64,000 bases of DNA, from contig OX328101.1 of assembly GCA_946811185.2 (NCBI GenBank), positions 28,690,122-28,754,121 of the forward strand. Reading direction: 5' to 3'. A program made the position numbers and the translations under genes. Position 1 is the stretch's first letter. Each line of letters opens with the position of its first letter. Under the pieces are notes generated by a model, which worked only from the letters and a program-made list of their open reading frames with translations, made no database searches and had not been told where the DNA came from. The stretch comes from Hippopus hippopus. Lineage: Eukaryota; Mollusca; Bivalvia; Cardiida; Cardiidae. Below are positions 33,881-44,160 of this stretch, piece after piece.

Positions 33881-34973
33881 TCACGATGACTGTCTGATTC
33901 TGCCAGCTTAATAAAATTCGGGAGAGAAACAGAGAACCCGAGATCGCCTGAATACATGCCCAATAAGATTAGGCCTATTGATAGAAAAAAAAAAAGGTTC
34001 AACGTGTTCTAGAATTGTACTGCCATTCAAGTATTTATCAAACTACACATCTGAACCGATCTATATCGACAGGGATCTAGTTACAGAAAACAGTTTAAAT
34101 TGTGACTTAACTGAAAGATACTTATCTCATTGATAGAATACAATGTGAGAAAAGGAAAACATGCCCAGTGTTTTGCTTAGCATTCTACATCAGTTTATTC
34201 ATATTAGGAAATATTTGGTACAGGGTTAAAACAGACACTGCACTTGTTCTTTTGGGTGTATTATATTCCTGTAGAATTTACTATTTAGCCTCTAACTAAT
34301 CACATAAACCGATGTCTATAGATGTTCAGCTGATTTGAATATACAATCGGTCGTGCATAATGATGATTATTATTAACGATGACGAACCTATGACTGTGAC
34401 AACGATAATTAATATAGAATCTTGACCAAAATGAAAAAATTGTTTACTGTAACACGAACCCATACGCTTACCGTATTTTCAGCTCAGGAGCTGGATCGTT
34501 GTATTGAATTTAGGAGCATGTTACGTTGTAATGCAAAAATGGCAAAATATCATTTAATAACTGCAATTTGATTTTTTTCGGTTTATAGTTGTGAGGATAA
34601 TCATTATATTGCTCATCTGACACAGCACATACTTCAGAATATCGAGTGTATATGTTTTACAAAGGTTTTTGGAGACTCCAAGTAGTGTTTTTTCCAGAAA
34701 TCGTAGTCGCCGACGGAACTTTGTCGGATTAAACGTCTTCAACAAACGATTAACCACCAAAAGAACTACAGATTAACGTGCACTGACATCCCAGACATTC
34801 CGTGCGACAACCTGCAACTGCATATCTATTCAATAACATGTAAAAAAAATTATATTTTTGTGCTTACCTTGTGGAATCTTATGGGCGCAGCCATGTTTTT
34901 TACTGGAGCGGGTACGTTGAATTGACAGGAGCAGTAACGTTGACCTGGAGCAAGTACGTAAGGTCTCTCCAGT

Positions 34974-35220
34974 ATGAGTATTACGTAAAGCGAGAGAAAT
35001 GTAGGGTAAACGCGCTTGAATTACGTCATATTTCCGCCTTGTTGAATGGCACGCGCTGTTTACCTAGGTAACTATTGCGCGGGAACTACAGTAACTGTTT
35101 CCACCTTCGGTTTGAAAATATGATATCGGTACTTTTCACTGGTCGTAACCATGAAATATCAAACCATACTTCACGATTGCTTCTCGATAAACTACCGAAA
35201 AGCATTAAATAAAAAGCAAT
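34974..35220. mobile_element. Interspersed repeat L, right part
   Basis: 'tattacgtaaagcgagagaaatgtagggtaaa', TTACGTCATATTTCCGCC, GCACGCGCTGTTTACCTAGG, 'gcgcgggaacta' and 'cactggtcgtaaccatgaaat' match 59199-59420 in order, completing the copy that begins at 31630. Confidence 0.88.
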
Positions 35221-35944
35221 ATTACGAAAATTTTGATCGCTAAATAAGAGAAGATGAAATAAAAAGTAGCAGAGAGTGCCGATCCAAGATCAGAGTGCAT
35301 GTTTAGTGTAGTCTGGTATTGATCTGCACGTTCCGTAAAGGTTTGTTATATCTATTCTAGCGATGTAAAGGTTAAATTCCATAACAAAAACATGAAATTG
35401 GAGGTCATATTCTTGGAATGTGAACATTGTTCTGCAACTACAATTAGAAAAGCGCCGGAAGCTAATACAATTCGTCCTTCCTGATGCCAAAATTTGGCTA
35501 ATTAGGCTCTCGAGATATTGTGTGGAGTACAACCATTCGACATGAGTGTCCTTGACTTGAGCAAAGCTCACTGATAAAAAATTGATAAACTAAGAAACGA
35601 GCGGCAACAAGAGGACTGCCTTCGATTTCGGTACATCATTTGACTGATATCAATTGATTCTTGCCCCCTTCTCCCACCTCCCTTTTGGTTATTGCTTCAG
35701 ATTTTTTCAGAAAAGGCAAAATGGATGTTGTAAGCAGACAACAAAGCTCGAATGAAGGAGCAAGACTTTTGAACAAGTTGCTTTCAAGAAAATTTCTGGT
35801 TAATTAAAGTTACAAAGTGAAACAAATTGCCGTCTAATAGAGGAAGAATCGCGGGGAAACCATTGCGTTACCACCCGTCCTCTTTCATTCTGCATGTGGG
35901 TTAAAGTTTTATTCGTTCGTGTAGTTATTGCCACCATTTTTAAC
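35221..35944. other. No gene seen
   Basis: A 93-codon minus ORF (35290-35571) has no recognised domain. No repeat was noticed. Confidence 0.45.
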
Positions 35945-36190
35945 TACGTTTGAGTTCTGTTACAACCGCCAGTGCATCTATTCAGGCGTTCGTGCTGTGT
36001 CCTGTACGAAGTACAAAACACACCTGTCTTTATTGGCCACTGGCTGTTCTCCGACAACATATAAGCAATATTTAACAATAAGAGATGAATGATTTATGTC
36101 GCAACTACAATTTTCAGTCCTGGACAAGATTTACGCCGAGCTCAGATTATAACTCACAAACCTGGATTACTCGTCCAGTGCAATACTGAC
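35945..36190 (-). mobile_element. SINE type 1, decayed
   Basis: 'accgccagtgcatctattcaggcgttc', 'ggccactggctgttctccgaca', 'aacaataagagatgaatga' and 'ttttcagtcctggacaagatt' follow the SINE body order. The tRNA head is unrecognisable. Confidence 0.65.
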
Positions 36191-36390
36191 CATGATGAAC
36201 GGAATCGAACGAGCTGACGGACGTAACGTTACTGTTATTATTTATGGTGGTTGTTTAGGCTCCGTCCAATAGACAGGTGGACGTTGAAAAATCATGAATT
36301 GGGTTTTTCAGAGAACTAATATTTCTCCAAATCTTTAACACATATAGGTAAAAAGAGCTTAATTCTGATTCTTATCTCCATGACTAGGCA

Positions 36391-37866
36391 CCCTGACTGG
36401 CTGAGATAGACCGTCTTAGAGACAGACCGTCTCAGAAACAGAACTTCTCAGGTTCGGACCTTCTCAGAGACAGACCGTCCCAGAGTAAGACCTTAACAGA
36501 GACAGACCATCTCAGGGACAGACCTTCACAGAGACAGAACGTATCAGAGACAGACCGTCTCAGAGACAGACCGTCCCAGAGACAGACCTATCAGCGACAG
36601 ACCGTATCAGAGACAGATCGTATCAGAGAAAGACCGTCCCAGAGACAGACCGTATCAGAGACAGACCGTCCCAGAGACAGACAATGTCAGAGACAGGCCG
36701 TCCCAGAGACAGACCATATCAGAGACAGACCGTCCCAGAGACAGACCGTCCCAGACACATACAGTATCAGCGACAGACCGTTTTAAAGACAGACCGTATC
36801 AGCGACAGACCGTATCTGAGATAGACTGTCCCAGAGACAGACCTATCAGCAACAGACCTTATCAGAGACAGACCCTCCAAGAGACAGACCGTATCAGCGA
36901 CAGACTCTCTGAGAGACAGACCGTCCCAGAGACAGACCATATCAGAGACAGACTGTATCAGAGACAGACCCTATCAGAAACAGAATGTATCAGAGATAGA
37001 ACATCTCAGAAACAGACCGTATCAGAGAGAGTCCATATCAGCGACAGACCGTATCTGAGATAGATTGTCTCAGCGACAGACCATTTACGAGACAGACTGT
37101 ATCAGAGACAGACTGTATCAGAGACAGACCGTATCAGAGATAATATGTCTCAGAGAAAGACCGTATCAGAGATAAATACGTTCCAGAGAGAGACCGTATC
37201 AGAGGCAGACCGTCCCAGAGACAGACCGTATCAGAGACAGACCGTCCAAGAGACAGACCGTATCAGAGACAGATCTTATCAGAGACAGACCGTATGAGAG
37301 ACAGACCGTCCCAGAGACAGACTGTATCAGGAACAGACCGTCTCAGAAACAGACCATATCAAAGACAGAACGTATCAGAGATAGAACGTCTCAGAGGCAG
37401 ACCGTTTCAGAGACAGACCGTATCAGAGACAGGCCGTATCAGAGACAGGTTGTATCAGAGACAGACTGTCCCTGGGACAGATCGTATCAGAGACAGACCG
37501 TATCAGAGATAGAACGTCTCAAAGACAGAAGGTATTAGTGATAGAACGTCTCAGAGACAGGCCATATCAGAGATAGACCGTATCAGAGACAGGCCATATC
37601 AGAGACAGACCGTATCAGAGACAGACTGTCCCTGAAACAGACCGTATCAGAGACAAACTGTATCAGAGCTAGAACGTCTCAGAGAAAGACCGTATCAGAG
37701 ATAGAACGTCTCAAAGAAAACGTATTGGTTATAGAACTTCTCAGAGACAGGCCATATCAGAGATAGACCGCATCAGAGACAGGCCATATCAGAGACAGAC
37801 TGTCCCTGAGACATACCGTATCAGAGACAAACCGTATCAGAGATAGAACGTCTCAGCCAATCAGGT
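36391..37866. repeat. 16-bp minisatellite, about 90 units, with inverted flanks
   Basis: The array is built of CAGAGACAGACCGTAT units with a common CAGAGACAGACCGTCC variant and scattered changes. The outer edges are CCCTGACTGGCTGAGA and TCTCAGCCAATCAGG, inverted copies of each other (14 of 15 positions). Because 16 is not a multiple of 3, three 16-mers make a 16-residue reading cycle, which explains the 72-codon Arg/Gln/Thr ORF at 37294-37512. Confidence 0.96.
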
Positions 37867-37974
37867 TAATAGTCTCTGAATTTAACCATTATCCTGCTAA
37901 ATGAATTAAAAGAAACTTTTAAGCCGAGAGTAAAAATCGGAGAAATGCTATTTCAAACTTTTTTTCAAAAAAAT

Positions 37975-38090
37975 TATCAGACAGTGTGGACAGATTGGAC
38001 TGCATGTTCTGTGCAGTCTGATCTTGATCAACACTGTCTGCAAAAGGTCAGTGAGTAGCGCTTAGCAGCTTAAGGGTTAGAATAGAAATT
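37975..38090. repeat. Family-D hairpin repeat
   Basis: 'gacagtgtggacagattggactgcatgttctg' with TGCAGTCTGATCTTGATCAA, then 'gcgcttagcagcttaagggtta', the usual D flank. Confidence 0.8.
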
Positions 38091-38540
38091 GAGTTTTGAA
38101 TTGTCTGTGACTAAAGTACACAAAGGCATACAATATACATTTAAGTTTGTGCCAATTTTAGGAAGGTGTTTTTGTGAGTCTGGAAAAAAATTAAACAAGA
38201 GAAAATGTGTTTTGCGATGCGACTCCTGGTTCTAATGGAATTTTATGGTCCTGCAACTCCAGAGACTTCAGTTAAAACTTTGAGTTTTTATATCTGTTAG
38301 CTCTGGTCGTTTGCGAACGTATAATTAGATAACGAACACATTATAAGTCTACTATTGTGTTTGTGTATCCATTTGTGTGACAGTTGAAAATATCATTTAC
38401 ACTAAGGTAAGTTTTGTGGTAGAGAGATGTGTCAGCATTCGAGTTGCATAAAAAATATTTTTTTGACATACAATGTATGTTTTAGAAGACAGATGATAGT
38501 TTTGTAAGGAAAATAAGTTGAAGGTGAATATTTGATACCA
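38091..38540. other. No gene seen
   Basis: AT-rich DNA, no ORF or repeat of note. Confidence 0.5.
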
Positions 38541-38557
38541 CAAAAATATTTGACATC

Positions 38558-38625
38558 CCTAGGATTTGAATCAGCGACCTTCTATAGCGTAGTTCAGCGA
38601 CGCTACTGGCTCAGGTATCCGCAAA
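38558..38625 (-). repeat. tRNA-like fragment
   Basis: On the minus strand, GGTCGCTGATTCAAATCC fits a T-arm/box B, and 'gagccagtagcgtcgctgaac' lies about where a D-arm would be. No full cloverleaf could be drawn by eye. Likely a SINE head remnant. Confidence 0.35.
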
Positions 38626-38844
38626 TCTTGCTGATTAACGTAAGCAGGTTTTCCTAGAAGTATGTAGACTTTTCCCCATAACTCGACTGTTTGTGAACAG
38701 TATAATACCAAAATTCCGCGACATATTATTAGATGTATCGTTGACACATGCATCATATTTCATCAAAATACAATGATCTAGTAAAAAGTTAGAGAGGAAA
38801 TAAAAACATAGATTATATTCTTTGTGGCAACATATTCCATTTTT

Positions 38845-38869
38845 AGAAGGTGATGAGTCATCACCTTCT
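38845..38869. promoter_or_regulatory. 25-bp perfect palindrome centred on an AP-1-like TGAGTCA
   Basis: AGAAGGTGATGAGTCATCAC is followed by CTTCT: 12-bp arms around a central G, with TGAGTCA in the middle. TGASTCA is the AP-1/bZIP consensus. Any regulatory role here is inference. Confidence 0.35.
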
Positions 38870-39400
38870 TATGCCAACCGACAGACGTTTTCCCCAAGAT
38901 GACGTATTACACCTCAGCTTCAAAAAAAATAGGTCCTTACAGATCAATGAACAGACGCGTCTGTGTCATTTAATATGTACAAGTAATGTGCGGGTTTTAA
39001 AAATCAGGTTGAGCCAATTACACAAACAACAAATTTCAGAGTTAAAGTCGTAGAATTTCCACTAAATTTGAAATTAGTATCGTTCCGCAGCTTTGACCTG
39101 ACCTAATTTATAAAGTGTACATCGCAGATGAAGCAGTAAAAGAAACACCCCAAAACATCCAAAACCGCTCGAAAATTTCCAAAAACCGCGGTCATTACAC
39201 CTCAAACACTTACTTTACATCTAAAACTCTATGCGAAACGATTGGATACACGATTTTATGGAAATTAGCCATGAATTAATCCTGTCAATTTCAGTATTTT
39301 AGTTCTTTGATCCGCTTCAAGTCGAAGTAGTTCATGTACTTTGATTAGGCTAGTTGTAGTTGTTCTGGAAACCGAAAGTAGAGAACGATTGTAATCAATG
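38870..39400. other. No gene seen; may include the retroelement's 5' LTR
   Basis: No ORF with recognisable content. If the gypsy relic below is roughly complete at its left, its LTR should lie around 39300-39455, but no matching 3' LTR was found to confirm it. Confidence 0.4.
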
Positions 39401-39455
39401 AAGTTAAAAATCTACATTTATGCTACTTATTGCTGTTGTCCGAACCCTTAAACAG

Positions 39456-39468
39456 TGGCGACAAGGAT
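39456..39468 (+). other. Candidate primer-binding site of the gypsy relic
   Basis: TGGCGACAAGGAT follows CTTAAACAG, about 40 bases before the gag reading frame. A TGGCGAC-type primer-binding string at this spot is normal for Ty3/gypsy elements. Candidate only, since the LTR is unconfirmed. Confidence 0.4.
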
Positions 39469-39507
39469 ATTTCATTCCCTCCGTGTACAGTAAATATAAC
39501 TTGAAAT

Positions 39508-39741
39508 ATGACACGCTGGGTAAAATACAGCAATGTCGACCGTGCATCGACAGCTGGTTGGAGAACGTGGAATAGCTGTTCAGCATGGTTTTCAATACCA
39601 AATAGCGTCGATGATAATGACAAAAAAAGAGCTGGTTCTTTTCTTTTATCTCCATGGGGATCTAAGACTTACAGCCCACTCTGTAATTTTGTAGCGCCTC
39701 AAGAGTTTAATGATAAGACTTTCGACCCAGTTAAAAAGCCA
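39508..39741 (+). pseudogene. Ty3/gypsy gag, N-terminal part
   Basis: The open frame contains VDDNDKKRA, then SFLLSPWGSKTYSPLCNFVA and NDKTFD. This is the order seen in the capsid N-terminal region of K02A2.6-like Ty3/gypsy gag proteins (family knowledge). The frame runs into the GTCAAAACGTACCC repeats at 39742, and the next piece of gag starts only after 41344, so gag was interrupted by an insertion. No function is expected. Confidence 0.75.
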
Positions 39742-41343
39742 GTCAAAACGTACCCAAACCAAAACGTACCTAAGTCAAAACGTACCCAATTGGAGTCAAA
39801 ACGTACCCAAGTGAAGTCAAAACGTACCCAATGTGAAGTCAGAATGTACCCATCTTACATATAGTGTTTTTATCTTTCGTCTTTGTACAAATGAATAGAA
39901 ATTGTTGTATTAACGAAATTGAAGTTGAAGATTTTTAACTCTGCATTATTTTAGACTTGCCTTATACAGGGATCGTATATACACAGTATATATAGGATCC
40001 CTGCCTTATATTATTAAAACTAATGTAAACATATTACAAAGGTAAGCAAATCAGATGCTTCAGGGTAAAATATCTACCCGGTATATTTTTTTAAAATATA
40101 TTTGATCTTAATGAAACAGCATCAGATACCTATCTTTTCAATCATTTTTTACAGACGATTGTATTTTATCCATAATTTTAAACATTCACAAACATCTACA
40201 CATTTAAAAAAAATTGAAATACCAATGGTGCAAATTGCAAACTAAAAAAAGGCAAACTTTAAGCAGTGAAAAAATTGAATAATCACATGGTCTTTAACCA
40301 GTTGTAGCTTGCATGGTAATTAATGTATTATCTTTGTTAACATTTCATGAGTAAGCCTTTATTGATTATGAGACGGTTCAATAAGTGAATTAAAGGAAAT
40401 AGATAACTTACAAAAAAAAAGGGTTGATTTTCAAAATTCAGTTATTTATCTGCTGGAAACTCTTTCTCATTTTCTCCTTTTCTACCCTTTAGGAGCTCTT
40501 GATTGTAACATTTTTATCATCTGGAAATGCTCGATATATGGACAGTTACACATATTTATCATTACCAGTATCATTTATACTATTTATCATTTACGTAAAA
40601 TGTAAAAAAATCATTATTATTATTACTTTCTTTTTGGGGGGGGGGGTGGATAAGATATATTCTGCATTGAACATATTGTTAACTTAACACTTAACCAACA
40701 ATAAAACCATTGATTTTCAAGAATGAAAACATTTGCAAACAACAAATTAGGTGACGCTTTGAAGGGTAGAAAACATCGTGAGAAAAGGAGGAAATTGTAA
40801 CCAGCATTTTTTCCTTTTCCCATTTTAAAAAAAGTTGTTTATACTCTGGATTGTTTGGTTATAGGTAACTTGTGCTCATTAGTGAAAAAAAAAAAAAAAA
40901 ACTGTTGACTTAATTGTGTCTAACATTTTCATTTGGAACATAAATGGACTAACCTACTTTTAGTAAACCTTCGAAAAAAGTAACAAATGAAATTAAAACA
41001 TAATACTATAGAACAATTAGCCCATATGTGTGAAAGTTATCTTTTTTGTACATAAAACTGTTAAATTACTACTAGTTTGTAACACATGATTAGTCCTGAC
41101 TCCTGACTAAGAAACATTGTCCATAATTGAATGTAGCTCTGGGTTGAAAACATGCTTCAATTTCAATTAAAAGTGAGTATGGAGTTAAACCATCCGTAAA
41201 AGGTAGAGTACATGCCATGTTTTATTTATATCCAACATCAAAATTGTTACAAGGAAAATTTTATTTTGGGTACGTTTTGACTTTATTTTTGGGTACATTT
41301 TGACTTATTTTTGGGGTATGTTTTGGTTTGGGTACGTTTTGAC
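39742..41343. mobile_element. 1.6-kb insertion in gag with GTCAAAACGTACCC inverted ends
   Basis: The left end has six GTCAAAACGTACCC-like units (39742-39852), and the right end has four in inverse, GGGTACGTTTTGAC (41268-41343). The terminal 30 bp are inverted copies with one mismatch (GTCAAAACGTACCCAAACCA...). Its interior (39853-41267) is AT-rich, with a family-A fragment at about 40735-40850, a short palindrome near 39967-40005 (AGGGATC...GATCCCT) and a G10 run at 40636. No ORF resembles a transposase, and no clear target duplication could be read. Confidence 0.82.
40735..40850 (+). mobile_element. Family-A MITE fragment
   Basis: 'gaagggtagaaaacatcgtgagaaaaggaggaa' then ACCAGCATTTTTTCCTTTTCCC. 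Half of the core hairpin is lost. Confidence 0.65.
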
Positions 41344-41770
41344 CGAATCCCATTTAAAAGAACCCAAAACCTTCATCATTGCAGAACGATTTATGTTTCA
41401 TTGTAAGATGCAAAACGAATATGAAACTGTAACCAAGTAGTTGACAGAATTGATGTGGCTAAGTGAATCATGTGAGTTTTGGACATTTTTAGATGTGGTG
41501 AGTGATTTTTCGTCTATGGGTTACAGAACAGTGTTACTCAGAGAAAGTTACTGTCAGCAGTGGAATTAACTTTGAAAAAGGCAGTTGATTTGGCTGTAAG
41601 TATGGAATTGGTAGACATTGAAGCGTCAAAAACCAATGGTCCATGATAAAGTGTTCACATAGTGGTTTATGGGTGGTAAAACTAATCATGATAGTCAGAA
41701 TTGTCTGTACAGGAATGCCAAGTGTCATAGCTGTAAAGGTCACTGCGAGATGTCTCTGAAAAAGGCTCTT
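41344..41770 (+). pseudogene. Ty3/gypsy gag C-terminal part and zinc knuckle
   Basis: In one or other forward frame the DNA gives HLKEPKTFIIAERFMFHC, then a matrix/capsid-like LSESCEFWTFLDVV, ELTLKKAVDLAVSMELV, and a nucleocapsid-like stretch GKTNHDSQNC...NAKCHSCKGHCE. These follow the usual K02A2.6-like gag order. Several stops and frameshifts break the frame. The first zinc-knuckle cysteines are lost. Confidence 0.75.
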
Positions 41771-41879
41771 AAAATATGACAAAAGTTCACAACCCAGGTT
41801 GAAACGGGACAAGAGAAATAAACAAATGTCCATTTACTGAATGAACATCTAATTTTTGGAGTCTAGAAGTGAAAATGAG

Positions 41880-42180
41880 GTAGAATGGCCACTTTTCACA
41901 CTAAGATCACTGTCTAGCTCAGAAATCAATGTTTCAGTGCAGATTGAGGGTAAAGATTGTGACATGGAAATAGATACAGGGGCCTCTATAACTATTGTTT
42001 TGGAAAAATTCCATTAAAGTACTTTAAATGTGAAACTTAGCTACTTTTGTGTTGCTAAAAACATACACAGAAGATAAAGTTCTAGACCAGGAATATCGTC
42101 ATCAAAAGAAAAGTCTAGAATTAGTTGCCATGTGTGGAGATGGTCTCTCTATTTGGGAGAAGCTGGTTAATGGAACTCAA
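41880..42180 (+). pseudogene. Ty3/gypsy aspartic protease remnant
   Basis: A forward frame reads EINVSVQIEGKDCDMEIDTG followed by ASITIV, with the DTGA active-site motif of retroviral-type aspartic proteases at about 41965-41980. Downstream the frame decays through stops. The position between the zinc knuckle and reverse transcriptase is as expected. Confidence 0.78.
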
Positions 42181-42465
42181 GCTTGAAATGGAGTCACCAA
42201 GTTGGTTCTTTAGAGTTATTGTTGTCAAAATACTCTAACTTGTTTGATACAAATATTGGAGTGATGAAAGGTGTCGCAGCAAAACTGACGTTAAATGATG
42301 ACTGCAGTCCAAACTTCTGCAAACCAAGACCTGTACAGTTTGCACTAGAGAACAAAATTAAAACAGAATAAGAAAGACTAGTTGATAGTGGAAATAGTCC
42401 AAACTTTGAATGGGCAACACCAAAATTAGCTGATGGTAGAAGGGCTCTTTGCGTAAACTAAGAAG
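42181..42465 (+). pseudogene. Ty3/gypsy reverse transcriptase, N-terminal part
   Basis: The open frame (62 codons, then one stop) gives KYSNLFDTNIGVMKGVAAKL, FCKPRPVQFALENKI and, past the stop, ERLVDSGNSPNFEWATPKLA. This is the conserved lead-in of the K02A2.6-like RT domain (…LF…GVMKG…ARPVPFALR…W A T P). It breaks off near 42465 just before the GDYK-type motif, which resumes at 43892. Confidence 0.82.
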
Positions 42466-42829
42466 TAAACTGACACTTGTCAAAGTTAATAGAGACAGTA
42501 ATATCAGTGTATCGACCAGCCCTGCAAAAGGTCGCAGGTTCTCTAAAAAAACTGTTGTATTAAGATTGATGCAAAGTACTCTTGTAAGTTGTGTCATGAC
42601 AGATCTTAAATTTCCTGAAACTGGTTAGCCTACCATGAGAAAGCTGAAATTTCAGCAAAAAATTCTGTCCAGGATTTTGGAAATAATAGTGCTTGGAAGA
42701 TTTAAGAAAAAAGAAAACAAAAATGTGCTAAGAGAAACGGTTATTCAAGAAAAAAATGTGTTCTCTTTCCATATTTTTTTTTTAATAAAAAAAGTGAATG
42801 AATTGAGCTAGGGAAACAATAAACATGTT

Positions 42830-43040
42830 TAAACTCTTTACCACACAGTCCTGAGTTTAAAAGACCCTGAACAGGAAGGCTTTGGAAACATTGTGTGAAA
42901 AGAAGAAAATGCTGGTAACAGGCATTTATTTTCTATTCAGACATTGTTTTCAAAGATCTCAAAGCGAGATACTGTCATTTGTGTCCCATTTTATTTGTTG
43001 TCTGCAAATGCTTTCAACTTGGACTGGTCTAAAATGTTAT
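42830..43040 (+). mobile_element. Family-A MITE copy (tandem unit 1)
   Basis: AACTCTTTACCACACAGTCC at the left, the core GAAAATGCTGGTAACAGGCATTTA, the arm TTATTTGTTGTCTGCAAATG, and a decayed right end near 'aatgttattgtgttgc'. Confidence 0.8.
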
Positions 43041-43349
43041 TGTGTTGCTAATATTTAAGTAGTTTCTTATACAATAAGGATATTGATTAAAAAGATAGAA
43101 AGTACATGTATTATTTCTTGCATTGACATTGTTTTGTATTTAAACTATGAATTTGTTAAAATATTATTATTTTCTTGTACAACGCAGCTCACATCCTGTT
43201 TTTAATGTCTGTCTAAACTTTTCCTCAGTCTGACCACTTCTTCCCATTTGAAAAACTTTTCCTGATTCTCAGGCTAGGGAGAAGTAACTTCTCCATAATG
43301 TTTTTTATCCAAAAAGTGTATGGATTGAGCTGGGGAAACAATAAACATG

Positions 43350-43572
43350 TTTTAAATCTTTACCACACAGTCCTGAGTTTAAGAGACCCTGAAGAGGTAG
43401 GCTTTTGAAAACAATGTGGGAAAAGAAGAAAATGCTAGTAACCAGCATTTTTTTTTTCTCTTCCGACATTGTTTTTAAAGATCTCAAAGACAGATACTGT
43501 CATTTGTGTCTCATTTTATTTGTCGTCTGCAAATACTTTCAATTTGGACTGGTCAAAAGTTTTATTGTGTTC
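43350..43572 (+). mobile_element. Family-A MITE copy (tandem unit 2)
   Basis: 'atctttaccacacagtcc', AAAATGCTAGTAACCAGCAT, ATTTGTCGTCTGCAAATACT. It shares the CACACAGTCCTGAGTTTAA flank with unit 1, so the pair arose by duplication rather than by two insertions. Confidence 0.82.
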
Positions 43573-43889
43573 ACAGTTGCAAAGATTTAAGTAGTTTCTT
43601 GTACGAATAAGGATATTGATTAAAAAGATAAAAAGTATGATATTATTTCATGTATTGACATGGTTTTGTATGTAATTAAACTGAAATTGTTAAAATATTA
43701 TTATTTCCTTGTACAACTCAGCTTACATCCTGTTTTTAATGTCTGTCTAAACTTCTCAAAGTCTGACCACTTCTCTGCATTTTGAAAAACTTCTCCTAAT
43801 TCTCAGGCTAGGGAGAAGTAACTTCTCTTCAAATTCTGAGAGTTGGCAGAGGCCTGAGTATTAAAACCTGACAATAAAGTTAGAATTTA

Positions 43890-44160
43890 AGGAGATTGCA
43901 AAGTCATCTTTAATCCTTTAATTGATATAGGAGAATATCCATTACCTACAGCAGAAGATGTGCTGATAAGATTAGACTCGGGACAAAAGTTTAAAGAAGT
44001 TGACGTGCATCATGTGTGTGATCAAATGAGCAGTCACATGAATTTGTGAAAAACCAACATTTATACTGGTTATTGCTGTTGAGCGGACTCTAAAACATTA
44101 CATGAATCTGAGGAAAAAGATGTTATCAACCATCAGATGAATGTAATTGTTAATGAAATG
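43890..44160 (+). pseudogene. Ty3/gypsy reverse transcriptase, continued
   Basis: The frame resumes with GDCKVIFNPLIDIGEYPLPT, AEDVLIRLDSGQKFKEVDVH and, after a stop, a decayed TNIYTGYCC. These match the G-D-Y-K…YP-P…D-LA-L-GG--F-KLD order of Ty3/gypsy RT (family knowledge), with the catalytic-domain LD changed to VD. The later YxDD part is not seen, so the element is truncated here or lost. No integrase was found. Confidence 0.8.

Larger units (their letters stand above)
31912..34973. mobile_element. 3.06-kb element with about 0.5-kb terminal inverted repeats
   Basis: The left end ACTGGAGAGACCTTACGTAC is mirrored by GTACGTAAGGTCTCTCCAGT at 34954-34973. Inverted similarity runs to about 32420 and back to about 34475 (CGGTTGTCGCACGGAATGTC with GACATTCCGTGCGACAACC, AACGATCCAGCTCCTGAG with CTCAGGAGCTGGATCGTT). 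It sits exactly in the middle of repeat L. The flanks CAATATCAC / GAGTATTAC agree at 6 of 9 positions, compatible with an old 9-bp target duplication. Long TIRs and a 9-bp TSD would suit a Mutator-like or foldback element, but no transposase remains, so this assignment is inference. Confidence 0.82.
42466..43889. mobile_element. 1.4-kb insertion in RT containing a tandem pair of family-A copies
   Basis: It splits the RT reading between 42465 and 43892. From about 42790 the DNA is two direct copies of a 515-bp unit (42790-43305 and 43306-43830), each starting AAAAAGTGTATGGATTGAGC and including a family-A MITE and 'cagtctgaccacttct...tctcaggctagggagaagtaac'. The segment 42466-42790 is unrecognised. 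Confidence 0.75.

Noticed and set aside
37294..37512. 72-codon Arg/Gln/Thr repeat protein
   Set aside because: A direct reading of the 16-bp minisatellite. The frame breaks wherever a unit has an indel.
36391..37866. A CRISPR-like array
   Set aside because: Units are head-to-tail with no unique spacers, and the genome is eukaryotic.
42466..42790. Continuation of the gypsy reverse transcriptase
   Set aside because: No RT motif in any forward frame. The next RT motif (GDCKV) starts at 43892, so this piece belongs to the insertion or is too decayed to read.
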